From Meghimatium bilineatum (lineage: Eukaryota > Mollusca > Gastropoda > Stylommatophora > Philomycidae): a stretch of DNA of 64,000 nucleotides. The stretch lies in contig CM067315.1 of assembly GCA_034231615.1 (NCBI GenBank), positions 16,719,513 through 16,783,512 on the forward strand, written 5' to 3'. The position numbers and the translations under genes were made by a program. Shown in pieces: positions 23,965 through 36,107 of the stretch (positions are counted from its first letter, which is position 1; each line of letters opens with the position of its first letter). The notes under the pieces were generated by a model that made no database searches, was not told the DNA's origin, and worked only from the letters and a program-made list of their open reading frames with translations.

Positions 23965-24225
23965 ACTCATGTTCCCTGTGAATTCTTGAGACTAACAGGA
24001 ATTAACCAGTCCGTTCAACGGCACCAAATCGCCTAGCAACTATTGCACACGCGTTCTTCCGTACTGGACTAACCGCATCTCCAAATAAAGATGCGATTTT
24101 GTCAAGCCATTCAAACCGTGCACTCAAGGTCACCAGAACGGACCAATCGAGACAAGGACTATTACAAAAACAACAAACATCCCGTACAGGTAGTGAAATA
24201 TTCTCAGTAACAACAAACATATAAC
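23965..24225 (+). repeat. Rep-Y dispersed repeat copy
   Basis: Shares AACGGCACCAAATCGCCT, AAATAAAGATG(C/T)GAT and ACAACAAACATCCCGT blocks in the same order with 33085-33330. The tRNA-like head at 23732 may belong to the same element. No coding similarity. Confidence 0.6.
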
Positions 24226-24647
24226 ATATAATATCCGTATTAGTTCCCTATGAAATGTGATGGAGTTTTACTTTCAGTTTCAGATTGATGATTCTATTAC
24301 ACTATTTTTTATGGGGCTTGTGTTTTAGAGATTTTACAAGTCCCAGATGACTGTTTTACGCAATGTGGATGTGGGTACAATGCCACTGGATAGGTAATCT
24401 TCTACTTAGGAGTAGACTTTGCATAGACGTTGTTGCAATTTCTAGAATTGCTGATCAGCCAGAAAGCCACAAACACGAACACAAGATGGCTATCAATTCT
24501 ACTCAATAAAACAGAACGCAACCGACTCAGCAGTTACATGTATACACAAATTTCAGTTAGTAACACGGCAAATGTGGATAGTATCACAGAGTGCAGAACA
24601 AGTACTTCAAGAATGTTCTTAATATGATACTCAGAGACAAACATATT

Positions 24648-24953
24648 GGCTGACCATAAAATGCGTCAATAAGTTTTGACCCCCACCATTGCCAAAAGTT
24701 GTCAAGAATTCAGGGACCCACTCCCATGCTTAATTATATGGATTTAAAAAAATGTATTTCCCCCCATCAAAACAGAATAATATTTTTGGAAAAATACCAC
24801 AAACTACACGGTTTCATACGTCATTAGTAACTAAAAATGACGTCATAAAGATAACGTCAACTTTTGCTAAACCCCTCCCCCTTGTCAACAACTATCAAAC
24901 TTTCTCAGATCCCCATCATACCACACAAATTTTGACGTAATTTACGGACAGAT
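24648..24953. mobile_element. MITE with GGGCTGTCCATAAATTACG-type ends
   Basis: The left end GGCTGACCATAAAATGCGTC and right end GACGTAATTTACGGACAG are inverted to each other. The interior has mirrored CCCCC-rich blocks (TTTTGACCCCCACC, CCCCTCCCCCTTGTC) and GTCAAGAATT/TTGACGT motifs. Same family as 38415-38768 and 39078-39416. Confidence 0.7.
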
Positions 24954-24992
24954 CGAAATATTCCAGAGACACAAGACAAGCATCGAAGCAGT

Positions 24993-25375
24993 ATGAACAC
25001 CTTTATGAGATACTTAAGATAATATGAACACCTTTATGAGATATTATAGATAATATGAACACCTTTATGAGATATTTAAGATAATATGAACACCTTTATG
25101 AGATATTTAAGATAATATTAACAGCTTTATGAGATATTTAAGATAATATGAACACCTTTATGAGATATTTAAGATAATATGAACACCTTTATGAGATATT
25201 TAAGATAATATTAACAGCTTTATGAGATATTTAAGATAATATGAACACCTTTATGAGATATTTAAGATAATATGAACACCTTTATGAGATATTTAAGATA
25301 ATATGAACACCTTTATGCGATAGTAAGAACACCAATATGCGATACATAACATAATATGAACACCTTTATGAGATA
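24993..25375. repeat. 31-bp minisatellite, about 12 copies
   Basis: Unit GATAATATGAACACCTTTAT followed by GAGATATTTAA. A two-unit variant (ATTAACAGC) recurs, showing block duplication. The array resumes at 25646-25720 after a LINE-B insertion. Confidence 0.95.
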
Positions 25376-25376
25376 G

Positions 25377-25645
25377 TTTGTTCATTCATTTATTTTCCTT
25401 TTGTGCTGAAATTAGCGCATAGGGCAGAGGTCAGATCTCTCCAATTCTGTCTGTTCAAAGCTATTCTATGCAGTTCTTTAATAGTATGAATATTGGTTGT
25501 TTTACTTTCTCTAAGTATTGTTCTTCTGAGTGTTTCTTTTGGTCTACCCCTTGCTCTTTTGCCTGTAGGTATCCATTCAAGAGATTGGTGGTGAATTATG
25601 TTGGTGTCTGCGCGTAGGACAAGCCCGATGTAGAACCAACGGCTT
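25377..25645 (-). mobile_element. LINE-B 3' end fragment inserted in the minisatellite
   Basis: The + strand starts TTCATTCATTTATTTTCC (complement of the AATG tail), then the complement of WRDLTSALC and of the tail region up to CCAACGG. It is near-identical over its length to 46280-46545. TTATGAGATAGT flanks both sides (25363-25374 and 25646-25657), either a target duplication or array units. Confidence 0.85.
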
Positions 25646-25779
25646 ATGAGATAGTACTAACACCTATATGAGATACATGAGATAGTTTGAATACTTGTAT
25701 AAAATACATGATAGTATACAACGTATTGAAGAGATAACATGACAGACACATTTACAAGAAGAAGAGATTAGCTGCAAAT

Positions 25780-26540
25780 AAAATGTTTGATTGGGTACCA
25801 GTAGTCCAAGGATACATCTTCAGCAGGCTCTTCACATCATCAATTATGGAAAGCCTGTCAACTGATGAAATTTAGTAATATTTTCAGAAAGTTCAAGGTT
25901 CAGGGAATTTCAAGCCCACTGCAACGTTCACGGATATATGAAAGCAGCGAAACTGGTGAAAGTTTGCAGGAAACAAATATCCTTGTGAGGAAACGGTCTC
26001 ATGATGAAATCAAGTTACTAATAAAACACAGCCACAGCGGAAAATTATTAAAGAACATCCAGAAAATGATCAGAGAGAAGAGTACTAATCACTGCCAAGA
26101 AGAGACCAGGTTACCATCTTCCCACATAGAACTCACCGTACTATTCACTGCCAAGAAGAGACCAGGTTACCATCTTCCCACATAGAACTCACCGTACTAT
26201 TCACTGCCAAGAAAAGACCAGGTTACCATCTTCCCACATAGAGCTCACCGTACAATTCACTGCCAAGAAGAGACCAGGTTACCATCTTCCCACATAGATC
26301 AGCACTGTAGACTCAATTATCGCATGTACTATATGCTGAAATGTGATCAGACAGACATGTGCCCATGTGGAGAAGATAAGCAGACAATAGAACATGTGCT
26401 TCAGGAGTGTCGTTTTCATGAGAAACAGTAGAGCAAACACGTGGTTCTTTACGAGCATCTGGAAGGAAACACTATATTGTGTGACAAGTTTGAGACAGAC
26501 CGTCACCTTTGTTTGTTTGGTTTGTGTGTGTGTGTTAATT
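25780..26540 (+). mobile_element. LINE-C: Jockey-like LINE 3' end with internal tandem duplication
   Basis: Contains SYDEIKLLIK-like and EKSTNHCQEETRLPSS blocks, then in another frame MYYMLKCDQTDMCPCGEDKQ, TIEHVLQECRFHEKQ and NTILCDKFETDRHLC. This is the CPCG...EHxLxxC end of Jockey/CR1-like LINEs. A 56-bp unit is duplicated about 3.7 times inside (26090-26297). Confidence 0.75.
26090..26297. repeat. 56-bp tandem repeat inside LINE-C coding sequence
   Basis: Unit CACTGCCAAGAAGAGACCAG followed by GTTACCATCTTCCCACATAG and AACTCACCGTACTATT. It corresponds to the LINE block LPRRDQVTIF, present once in other copies. Confidence 0.9.
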
Positions 26541-27539
26541 ACGGGATTAAAATCTCTAAATGTTGAGGCACAGTCCTCTCACTCTAAGGTCGGAGTCTAT
26601 CTGTGTTATACCAGGACATACTGGTTTATATTTGTGTGTGACCACCTGGTCTAGAACAAAAATATATTACAGTGCATGCAAGAGGCCGCCACATTATACC
26701 AGAGATCAATGTAGTCGTAAAAGAGAACAACGAAGACAGAATCATAAATCAAGAGCTGTGGTACGTCAATCACACACCGAACCTCCTTAGTCCCTCTTAC
26801 CACATGTATTAGGGATGTCAGTATTATTATTCTGCCCCACTCAGACCTGTGTAACACCCTGCGTTAGTAAATACATATTATATAACAAAAGATATCAAAT
26901 GATTAACCATATCGACACACAAAATCAATATCGCCCACTTCTAATAATCCCCAATTTCATCGCCTGCATACATATATCACCTTTCTTTCAGTGGTCGGAA
27001 TCGTCGATCTGTAATAACCGGTGTTTATTAAAAGGGATAAATTATTGTTATTATGTAATTATATTTTTCCACTTGGCCCGGATAAATGCAATGTGCAGCC
27101 AGCAAGTTATTTGCTGTTATTACATATTAGGATATTAAGAATGGCCAGAGATCTAATTGTCTTGTTTACCATCCCAATGAAGGATTTCTGGGTAGTATTT
27201 TCTATCGTTATATTTATATGAGTTATATCTGGATATAGTGTATAAGATTAATGTAGGCTATCGTTTCTAGGTGTAATGCAGATCTAACACAAGTGTGTAG
27301 GTTAATGTAAATTAGACAATAGTTTGCAGATCTGACAATGTTTTGTATGTCTAATGTAGATATGACATAATGCTATAATGATATCTCAAGTGCAGCGTAA
27401 TTGTAAATGGCGTAGCACTGAAAGTTGTGATTAGGTTCATACCGAGATATTACTTTATCACAAAATGTCAACGTTGATGATGGCGAGTCTACAAGTAGGC
27501 AAATAGCACTTTAGGCAGATTGTACAGATATGTGTTGCA
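26541..27539. other. No gene recognised
   Basis: No domain or repeat identified on either strand. Confidence 0.4.
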
Positions 27540-27930
27540 TAGAAATGGCAGCAACCTACACACATAGATGAATGTTTACAGAGCAGCAGTACTCTCAGTG
27601 ATGCTATACGCTAGTGAAACATGAACTATGTATAGACATCATGTGAGAAAACTCATTCACTTTCACACAACTTGTCTCAGAATCGTTATGAACATTAGAT
27701 GCAAGAAAGGATTCTGGATACCAAATTCCTTGAAATATCTGGTATCCCTAGCATTGACACTATTCTGAAGAAGACACAGATTCATTGGGCAGGTTATCTG
27801 GTACGTTCGCCAGATCATCGCCTGCCAAAGATAATTATCTATTGTGAGATGGATCCTTCTCCACGATCTCAAGGTGGCCAAAAGACAGAGGGCTACAAGG
27901 GCTCGTTAAACCCTTTGAAATAGACCAAGG
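27540..27930 (+). mobile_element. LINE-F fragment, RT C-terminal tail
   Basis: Reads VYRAAVLSVMLYASET, KLIHFHTTCLRIVMNIRCKK, then in a shifted frame LEISGIPSIDTILKKTQIHW, AGYLVRSPDHRLPKIIIYCE and RSQGGQKTEGYKGSL. This is a well-known LINE tail (KKTQ.RWAGH..R..D.RLPK...YGEL). The same family is at 61495-62335. Confidence 0.85.
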
Positions 27931-28164
27931 TGCAAGGGAAGAATTTGTATAAAATAGATCAACATGGCGCTCTACAGTCAAAGGTACTAATGATGTGAAA
28001 CCGAACAACAATATTACTTACGTAGATCACATGTTTTGTATGTTTCACTTCAAGACAACAGACGGACTACCACTAAGACTAAGTGGTTATTAGGTGCAAA
28101 CACGAAAACATACAAATTACAATACACAGGAAATTTTGACGTTTCTAACCGTTAAGTCTTTCTC

Positions 28165-28552
28165 TCTCAACATCATCATCAAGTGTCGGCTGCGCAACGA
28201 CGGTTGCCATCAACAGACCTCCAACATCCCCTGTCTCTTGTCTTGGTGGTGCATTCTGCTAGACTGTAACCTGTCCATCTTGTGATGTTTCTCTCCCACG
28301 TGTATCTCTGCATACGTCTTGTTCGCTTCCCTCTGAATTTACCTTCAATTAAGGTCTTCAATAAGGTCTTTTAATTTGTCCAAAATATTTTATTTGCCTG
28401 ATCTTTATTTCTCTTAGTAATTATTTCTTCATATTATGTTAGAACCTCTTTGTTTTCTTATCTTTCCATGATGTTTTCCCTAGATACTCTTCTAGACTAT
28501 TCTTCTAGATACTCACATCTCAAAGGCATCAAGTCTGTCTTCTGTTTATTTA
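28165..28552 (-). mobile_element. LINE-A 3' end inserted into the Penelope copy, 10-bp target duplication
   Basis: The minus strand reads LDAFEM-like, KTLLKTLIEGKFRGKRTRRM, RNITRWTGYSLAECTTKTRD and RGCWRSV, the LINE-A end, with the GATGAT tail at 28170-28182 reversed. AGTCTTTCTC at 28155-28164 and 28553-28562 flanks it. Penelope 3' sequence continues on both sides, matching the paralogue at 31150-31250. 5' truncated. Confidence 0.85.
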
Positions 28553-28563
28553 GTCTTTCTCAA

Positions 28564-28688
<125 letters not shown>

Positions 28689-29654
28689 AAAACACAATAA
28701 AAACAGTAAAAACAATGCTACCACCACAGAGGCACTTATACAGTATTGACATGTAAACAATACGAAGTTCAAGGTGGCAATGATGTACGTGGAAACATGG
28801 AGTCATGGAAGCGGTGTGTTTTTTTGTTGTCTTTTTTTTATTTTTTAAATTAGACAGGATATGCTAACAGATATAACAAATTATTTGCCAATATAACATG
28901 GATGGCAATACAATAATGACCACACCAACACAAATTTAAACACTTGAATGTTCAGAGGTATGTCCAAAAATAATGGATTTTCAAGAGCTTACCTAGATCT
29001 GTCTTCCGTGTGCCGGATATGCTGAGGACAATGACCTGGATATCGAGGGCACCATGATGGCCATTGAAATGAATAGCGACAGGTATATGTTCTCTGTGTT
29101 TTATGGCATGAAGATGCATACGAACACTCAATCGCAATCTCATTTCACCTATATACTTCTTGTCACAACGTTTAGATATGATAACGTAAATGACTTAACG
29201 GGATTTACATGTGAAGGTCTCATCGATATTGAAGTGCCTTAGGAAATGAAACAGAGCGTTTTTCTGTAATACATAGGGACATGTATAGCAACGACCCGCT
29301 TTTGCAACGAATAGTACGAAAGTGAGCAGTGAAAACTGTTTTAACTATTTAAAAGAGTTTTAACTACATTTTTGACCACCTTATTGTTAGGCACAGTAAA
29401 GTCAGATGTAATTGGTTGTGTAAAATGAGTGGTTAGATAGTTGTTTATGGCCTTCCTGTAGGTAAAGATTCTTGCGACACACAACTACTGCACCACCCTT
29501 GTCAGCTGGTTTAATGACAATGTCATCACACCTATGAAGATTCGACAAGGCGCGTCATTCAGCAGGAATGATATTGGATGTATTTTCCAACTCTTAGTAG
29601 AGCAACTGCCATCATTTTTTAAAAGATACTAAGCATACTTTAACTATATTTTCT

Positions 29655-31305
29655 TCTGTTCAGTTGTACTTATCGTCTGCTCTTACTTGATGTTTGTTCT
29701 TTGCATTCTTCTATACCCCATTCTGATGGTCTTAGGGCGTTGCATTTTTTTCTTGATATGAATCCCCATTCCTCTGTGACCACTTCCACTTTTTCCGCCT
29801 TGCTGAACTTGTGCTCAACTCTTTTGAATTCGATGGGCACTTTTTCTTATCAGATCAGTGATATTGCTATGCAAAGTAAGATGGGATCCAGTTATACGTA
29901 TTTTTTTATGGGACATCTTGAATATAATGTTTGGGAGACTTATGAAGGTATTTTTCCATTTCTATTTCATAGATATATTGATGAAGGTATAGGCATTACT
30001 GACATGTCTGAGACAGAATTATCTCGCTTCATCAACTGTATCAACAATTTTAACCCTGCTATTCAATTCACATCTAACATCTCTACTACTTCTATCAATA
30101 TTTTTGTCATTTGTGCCACTAATCATCCCTCTTGCATCAGCACATCTGTTTACTACAAACCTGATGATGCACATATGGTTTTCTGCTCTAAACTTCTCAT
30201 CATCCTGCGTGCCACGACTCTCTGCCATTCTCCCAGTTTTTCGCGTTCGTTTCTTATCTGGTGATGATGACGACTTTCTTGATAAATCCTCTGAGATGAC
30301 TGATTTCTTTCATAGACGTTCGTTCCTGGCAGTGTCATTTCATCAGTATGACTTTGTGAACGTACGTTATCTCGACTCGAAACCTTGACTAATACTCAGG
30401 GTACTTCATCCTCATCTGATAGAGTTAAATTTGTTATTACTTTTCATCCCCATAACTCTTCTCTCCGTCGAATATTCTTCCAACTTTATTCCCTTCTCGA
30501 GTCTAATCCTGAAATTCGTGCCGCTTTCCATGACTTTCCTTTTGTTGATTATAGGCGTGACAAAAATTTTAATGACATCTTGATCCAGTCACCTTATGTC
30601 TTATGTTCCTGCTCACTTTGGTACTATTCGTTGCAAACGTGATCGTTGCTACACATGCCCCTATGTAGTACAGAAACCCTCTGTGTAATTTCCTAAGAAC
30701 ACTTTCATTATCGATGATGCCTTTACATGTGAATCCCGTAATGTCATTTACGTTATTATATGTGGAAGATGTGACAAGAAGCATATAGATGAAGCGGGCT
30801 GACGATTGAGTGACCCCTTCTGTAGACATCTTCATGCCATAAAACACAGAGAACCTATCCCTGTCGCTTTCATTTCAATAATTATGCTCACCATGGTGCT
30901 CCCGTTATCCGGGTCACTGCTCTCAGATCCTACACCTATTGCTGTCTATGTTGTATTTGGTAATAATGTGTTATATATGTTATCATAATCCCGTCAAATT
31001 TTCAACAAAACCTGCTTCCACGACTACATGTTTCACGCACATCATTGTCACCTTGAATTCGTATTGTTTACATGTCAATAGTGTATCTAATGCTTCTGTG
31101 GTGGTAACATTGTTTTTACTGTTTTCATTGATTTTAACTGTTTATTTCATATATTCTTGAGAAAAACGGTTCGAAACGTTGAAAATATCTTGTGTATTGT
31201 AATTTGTTTGTTTTCGTGTTTACAGTTAGTCTTAGTAATAGTCCGTCTTTTGTGTTCAAGTGAAACATCAAAAACATGTATCCTACGTAAGTGCTACAGT
31301 CAAAA
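29655..31305 (+). mobile_element. Penelope-like element, right copy: RT, linker and GIY-YIG regions
   Basis: Reads SIPHSDGLRALHFFLDMNPH, MGSSYTYFFMGHLEYNVWET, FHRYIDEGIGI (RT catalytic box, YIDD type), FNPAIQFTSNISTTSINIF and STSVYYKPDDAH (29701-30180). It continues with the linker FHPHNSSLRRIFFQLYSLLE (30435-30500). Then CKRDRCYTCPYVVQKPS, DAFTCESRNVIYVIICGRCD and HLHAIKHREPIPVA form the GIY-YIG endonuclease (30630-30890). The 3' region holds TTGAGAAAAACGGTTCGAAACG. It is 5' truncated and broken in a handful of places, though one stretch of 187 codons is open. It lies head to head with the copy on the left. Confidence 0.85.
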
Positions 31306-31589
31306 GGGAGCATCATCTTATGAAAAGAGGAGAAATGTAACAGCTCAACAGCGGAGAGTAGCTGGAAAGTCACGGATATGCCAACAACTGTCTACAGTGG
31401 TCATTCAATGCCCAAACTGTCCAAGGACATGTGCGGCTCGAATTTGACTTATTAGCTAGCTACGAACTCGTAGGTAAGACATATCTCTAACTAAATTTCA
31501 AAAGTGGATGGAACAAATAGTCATCATCACTTGTGATGGACGACCAACATAATAGATTTGACAACAGTTTGTATGTGTGATGTGGATCT

Positions 31590-31925
31590 CACAATATTTA
31601 ATATGTAAATGTTTGATCTGACAATAGTTTGTATAATGTAGATCTGACAATAGTTTGTATAATGTAGATCTGACAATAGTTTATATAATGTAGATCTGAC
31701 AATAGTTTGTATAATGTAGATCTGACAATAGTTTGTATAATGTAGATCTGACAATAGTTTATATAATGTAGATCTGACAATAGTTTGTATAATGTAGATC
31801 TGACAATAGTTTATATAATGTAGATCTGACAATAGTTTATATAATGTAGATCTGACAATAGTTTGTATAATGTAGATCTGACAATAGTTTGTATAATGTA
31901 GATCTGACGATAGTGTCTATGTGTG
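31590..31925. repeat. 26-bp minisatellite, about 12 copies
   Basis: Unit TAGATCTGACAATAGTTTGT followed by ATAATG. A variant array with TAGATCTTATACTAGTTTGT continues at 32400-32610 beyond an insertion. Confidence 0.95.
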
Positions 31926-31995
31926 ATGTGAATCTGAAATGTTTTAAAGCTATAATGTATAAATGATACTAGTTTGTAGGTATACTGTAGATCTT

Positions 31996-32165
31996 ATGCG
32001 TATGTGGTTGCGTTTGTGAGTCTCACCAATAGCTCACTAGACAAACGAACCATGCAACAGAAAACCTTAGGAAATGACATGCCTTTATATTGAGGTTATC
32101 TTCTTATAGAAGCTTCATGGCACGTCATCTATACAATCCCGTAGTCGCAACCTTCGATAACAGTT
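31996..32165 (+). mobile_element. Rep-X partial copy (5' part)
   Basis: Starts GCGTATGTGGTTGCGTTTGT and continues through CTTATAGAAGCTTCATGGCACG and CATCTATACAA, matching the first 150 bp of 57752-58367. It lies inside the minisatellite. Confidence 0.75.
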
Positions 32166-32184
32166 ACCATGTTGTTACTCTACA

Positions 32185-32395
32185 GGCCGACGTTGTGCTT
32201 GAACTAGTTACGGGCACGGAGGGTGGGCAGAACAACAAAGAAACCTGTCGCAAGGGCCAGAGTTGTGCCCTGATGTCGAGGTCTGTTTCGGTGGCATTAG
32301 ACTCGAAACACCATCGAGTTGGATGGCTGCTGAAACAGAGGGCAGAGCACTTATGGGAATGCCCCACGTACTGTGAAGCCAGTTTCTAACTAAGA
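32185..32395 (+). mobile_element. LINE 3' end fragment (RNase H LINE type)
   Basis: The open frame reads KETCRKGQSCALMSRSV and WLLKQRAEHLWECPTYCEAS before a stop, the C-terminal (R.EHLW.CP) signature of I-like LINEs. Similar bases recur at 53895-53960. It directly follows the Rep-X fragment, so both may be one composite insertion. Confidence 0.6.
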
Positions 32396-32399
32396 ATCA

Positions 32400-32610
32400 A
32401 GAATGTAGATTTTATACTAGTTTGTAGATATAAAGTAGATCTTATACTAGTTTGTAGGTATAATGTAGATCTTATACTAGTTTGTATGTATAATTTAGAT
32501 CTGATACTAGTTTGTAGGCATAATGTAGATCTCATACTAGTTTGTAGGTATAATGTAGATATTATACTAGTTTGTAGGTATAATGCAGATCTGACAATAA
32601 TGTGTTTGTT
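32400..32610. repeat. Minisatellite, right part, about 8 units
   Basis: Units of TATACTAGTTTGTAGGTATA followed by ATGTAGATCT, related to the array at 31590-31925. Confidence 0.9.
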
Positions 32611-32934
32611 TAATTAATGTTAAACTGACTTTATTTATGGATGTAACGTAGATGTATTGTTGATCGTTCAGAAACAAATAGACAAACTTGCAGGTTGTCA
32701 AAAACACATTTTGCACTGAAACGTGGGTCGAGCATGTACTGAAATAATAAATATGCTTGGATCGAAGATGTACTGAAACACGGTTCACTTTCTAATAATA
32801 TTGTGAAAGGACCAGTTAAATGTGAAAGGAAAAGAGGCGGTAAAATGCAATCTTCATTTTACAACATCAAGGACATTTTGGTAGAAACGCGGAATAAAGT
32901 ATTTCTTGTGTATTCGTCTTCAAGCTTCCACTGA

Positions 32935-33045
32935 GACTCTCATATAGCAGTACAATGGTTCTACTGGATTTCCAACAGGATGTAGTCCAGAAAACTGAAA
33001 TCCATTGTGTTGCCGTTTCATTTGCGCCAGTGATACATTTTATCT
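32935..33045 (-). repeat. Fam-A partial copy
   Basis: The + strand has GATTTCCAACAGGATGTAGT, CCAGAAAACTG and GTTGCCGTTTCATTTGCGCC, matching 39520-39600. Confidence 0.65.
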
Positions 33046-33084
33046 TCGACGTTAGCGACTACTTTTTTATTGTTTTTACCGCTT

Positions 33085-33330
33085 CTACTGAATGGTAATT
33101 CTTACAGTTGGCGGAAATTGAATATCGCCCGTCTAGCGGCACCGAATCGCCTTGCAACTCAAGTAAATAGGTTTTCATTACTTGACAACTTCATCCCTAA
33201 AATAAAGATGTGATCTCGTCACGCCATCTACCCTGTTAACTCAAGTCACTGAGAACGGGCCAATCATGACAAGGAATATTACAACAACGAACATCCCGTT
33301 TGAGTATTTAAGTATCATCAGAAACACTAA
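33085..33330 (+). repeat. Rep-Y dispersed repeat copy
   Basis: Contains AGCGGCACCGAATCGCCTTG, AAATAAAGATGTGAT and ACAACGAACATCCCGT in the same order as 23965-24225. A shorter copy with GAGGCACCGAAATGCCTTGC lies at 33470-33560. Confidence 0.65.
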
Positions 33331-33469
33331 CATAAAACGTCTGTATTTATACTACAAGGGCTTATAGACCTTCTTGTAAACATAAATAGCTTAGAGACAG
33401 GACAATGTTGCTTCACATAATAGCTTAAGCAAGTACATGCAAGTAGGAAGCATGAGGATAAATTAAAAT

Positions 33470-33560
33470 AATTCTTACAGTTGACATGAATGTAACTAGG
33501 TCCGTTCTAGAGGCACCGAAATGCCTTGCAACTCCATTAAACAGGTTTTCCGTATTTGAT
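33470..33560 (+). repeat. Rep-Y partial copy
   Basis: AATTCTTACAGTTG, GTCCGTTCTAGAGGCACCG and TTGCAACTCCATTAAACAGG match the start of the copy at 33085. Confidence 0.6.
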
Positions 33561-33679
33561 GTACTGAAAGGTGAAACATTTCAAACCGTATCGCTGGTAT
33601 ACTAAGCTAGTTGTGTGAAACAATGGTTCTCGTACTTAAATACCACACTTCAAGCTAAGCACGGCCATACATGCTTGAA

Positions 33680-34320
33680 CTTTATACTCACTACTCACTT
33701 CACACTAACTCACTTCACACTTACTAACTCACTTCACACTCACTCTTTGATTCACGAGAACTTGCACAGACCAAATAAAATGTAACATACTCACACTACC
33801 ACATACGTCACTTTCACACACGTCACTCCCACGCGCGTCACTACCGCACCGGCACACACACACACATACATACAAACACACAAACTGACTTATGCAAACT
33901 CTCATAAAAACTCACATATACAAAAGCTTTACGTCATATTAACTTAAACACATAACCACACACATATACACCAATATTTAAACACACACTCACCATCACA
34001 CTTATGCATAGATACACATACTAATATAAATACTATAATACCCACAAGCATTACCTTATACCCACTTACACCCACAGGCGCACACACTCAGACATTCACA
34101 CACACTAAAACGCACAGTCACACTATAATCGGCACACAAACCAATACATACTCACATATACGCTAGCATCAACTTAAAAACACACACATGCTCAAAAGAT
34201 ATGCAAATACTCTCTAGCTCATACACACACACACACCACTGACACATCTACAAACTGACATACACGTCCTAAATAGCAATAAATACTCACACACACACAC
34301 ACACACTCACACATATAACC
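33680..34320. repeat. Cryptic CA-rich low-complexity zone
   Basis: ACACAC, CACTCAC and ACATAC words dominate about 640 bp, with short pure (CA)n at 34226-34240 and 34290-34305. No fixed period. Confidence 0.85.
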
Positions 34321-34780
34321 TTGACCTATAACCACACAAGCCCTCACGCGTTCAACTACAATTCGCTCCTTTCCAAATCTGATAATAGACGCACAAGCCG
34401 ACGATGGAGATTTCATATTCATCTTATAGATCGCAGCAACTGCTGGGCGCGTCTACACACACAATCGATATGCGGCCTCATGTTTCCTATTTTGTCAACC
34501 AGACATCAGATCATGCTTACAAAATATCTTTCAGTATTTTGAAATGACAATTTTATTTTTTGTTTGTTTCATAGGTAGATAAAATATGAGACCTTAGGTT
34601 GACACGGCAACAATCAGGTCGGGTGCTGTGTTTAGTTCTAATGGTTTCTATAATAATTAGATATTTAGTAGGAAATTGTCGATAAATTGTGTAAATCTTG
34701 CTGTGGAATGCATCCTTTGTTTAGTGATATTTGTGTTTAAAATGTAATTTCTTGTAAAGGAATGCATAGACTCCTCAAGT
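34321..34780. other. No gene recognised
   Basis: Nothing assigned on either strand. Confidence 0.4.
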
Positions 34781-34789
34781 GTTTATTTT

Positions 34790-35010
34790 GGAATGTATTT
34801 TCTGGCAGCCGAACGGATTCGTTCTTCGGTAGTGTGTGTGTTTAGTGTATTTTCTGGCAGCCGAACGAATTCGTTATTCGTTAGTGTGTGTGTGTTTAAT
34901 GTATTTTCTTTCAGCGGACACTCACGAATCGTTCTTTAATAGTGATTATTTCATGTATTTTCTGTTAGCAGGACAGATTCGTTCTTTAATACTGGTTGCT
35001 TTAGCGTCAT
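34790..35010. repeat. Minisatellite of about 60 bp, split by a LINE-D copy
   Basis: Units contain TGTATTTTCTGGCAGCCGAA followed by CG(G/A)ATTCGTTCTT and TAGTG. Matching units (CGTATTTTCTTTCAGCGGAA) resume at 36108-36280. Confidence 0.8.
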
Positions 35011-35044
35011 TAAATAAGCAGGCGTCAACATCACCGCCAGTCAC

Positions 35045-36105
35045 ACACAGATTGAGAGACTGGATATAATTCAAAATAAAGCTATGCGGATCCTCCTTGA
35101 TTTTCCGAGCATATCTCACAGAATTGATATGTCGCATACCCGTATATACTTCAGAGTGTGTTCTGACATAGACTGCCCACTACACAGTGATCACACTCGT
35201 GTGAAGGGAAGCAAGCTCAAGAGAAGCAAATCGTGGATGGGTCGGGCCGAGGATACCGTTAAACAGATTTGCACCCCAGAAGACATAACTGCTGGTGAGA
35301 AATGAATACCTATTGTTATGGTCTTTCAAGAGGCAGTCAATACCGTCATTACACTCAATAGAGGGTGCAAGGAACAGAGTCCTGTGAACGTGGATGCTGA
35401 GGTCAAGGCACGCATTTGCAAACATGCCGATGACACCGATATGATTTACACGGACGGGTCGGTCATCCGCCACCAGCGATGCGCATAGACCTTTACTGCC
35501 AAGTCACAAGGAAGAACAGTAGAGCCTTTACCGCAAGAACAAGCATTCAAACAATGAAAGTATTTGCCGTAACTCAGACACTTAACTGGCTGGCATGGCA
35601 AGCATATTCCTATACGTGCAAATGCTAAGTGACTCACTGAATATGATTCAGAAACGGAAAACAGATGATGTACGTAGAGAATGGGTGGAATCATTAGAGA
35701 GAGCTAAAATGCAGACCTCACTGTGAAAACTCAAGCTTATCATTGTCCCTGGACACGCTAGTGTGGAGGAAAACGAACTGGCCGACCAATGAGCCAGACT
35801 CGGTACCATATCAAATGGTCAAGCCTATGGATCGAGCAGACATACTCATTGCTCTTCGTGAGTCTGCACGATCAGATAATTTAGAGATAAATGAGCATGG
35901 TTCATTCAATATCAAGAATGCGCGAATTGGGAGTGAGGTTAGACGTTGCCCTTATATACACCTACCGAAGATTTCAAAACTAGCAGTAAACCAACATAGA
36001 ATCGGAACCATCAGCCGTTATACCCTGTGAGATTTACTGAAGCCGAGATCTGAGCGCCTATAGACACATCTGGTGTGCGAAGAGGATAATCAACATATCT
36101 AATAC
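35045..36105 (+). mobile_element. LINE-D: RNase H type LINE, 3' third
   Basis: Reads IQNKAMRILLDFPSI (RT C-terminus), ITAGEK, VNVDAEVKARICKHADDT, then YTDGSVIRHQR with the RNase H TDGS motif intact. Later come WSLWIEQTYSLLF, ISRMRELGVRLDVA-like and VNQHRIGTISRYTL blocks in shifting frames. Homologous to the minus-strand copy 20163-21087 but longer at its 5' side. It is inserted in a minisatellite. Confidence 0.8.
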
Positions 36106-36107
36106 CT

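Noticed and set aside
24993-25375. Regular repeats with short spacing, CRISPR-like at first glance
   Set aside because: Head-to-tail units with no unique spacers, in an animal genome with spliced genes.
31527-31832. 101-codon minus frame with IQTIVRSTLYKLLSD repeats
   Set aside because: Read-through of the 26-bp minisatellite.
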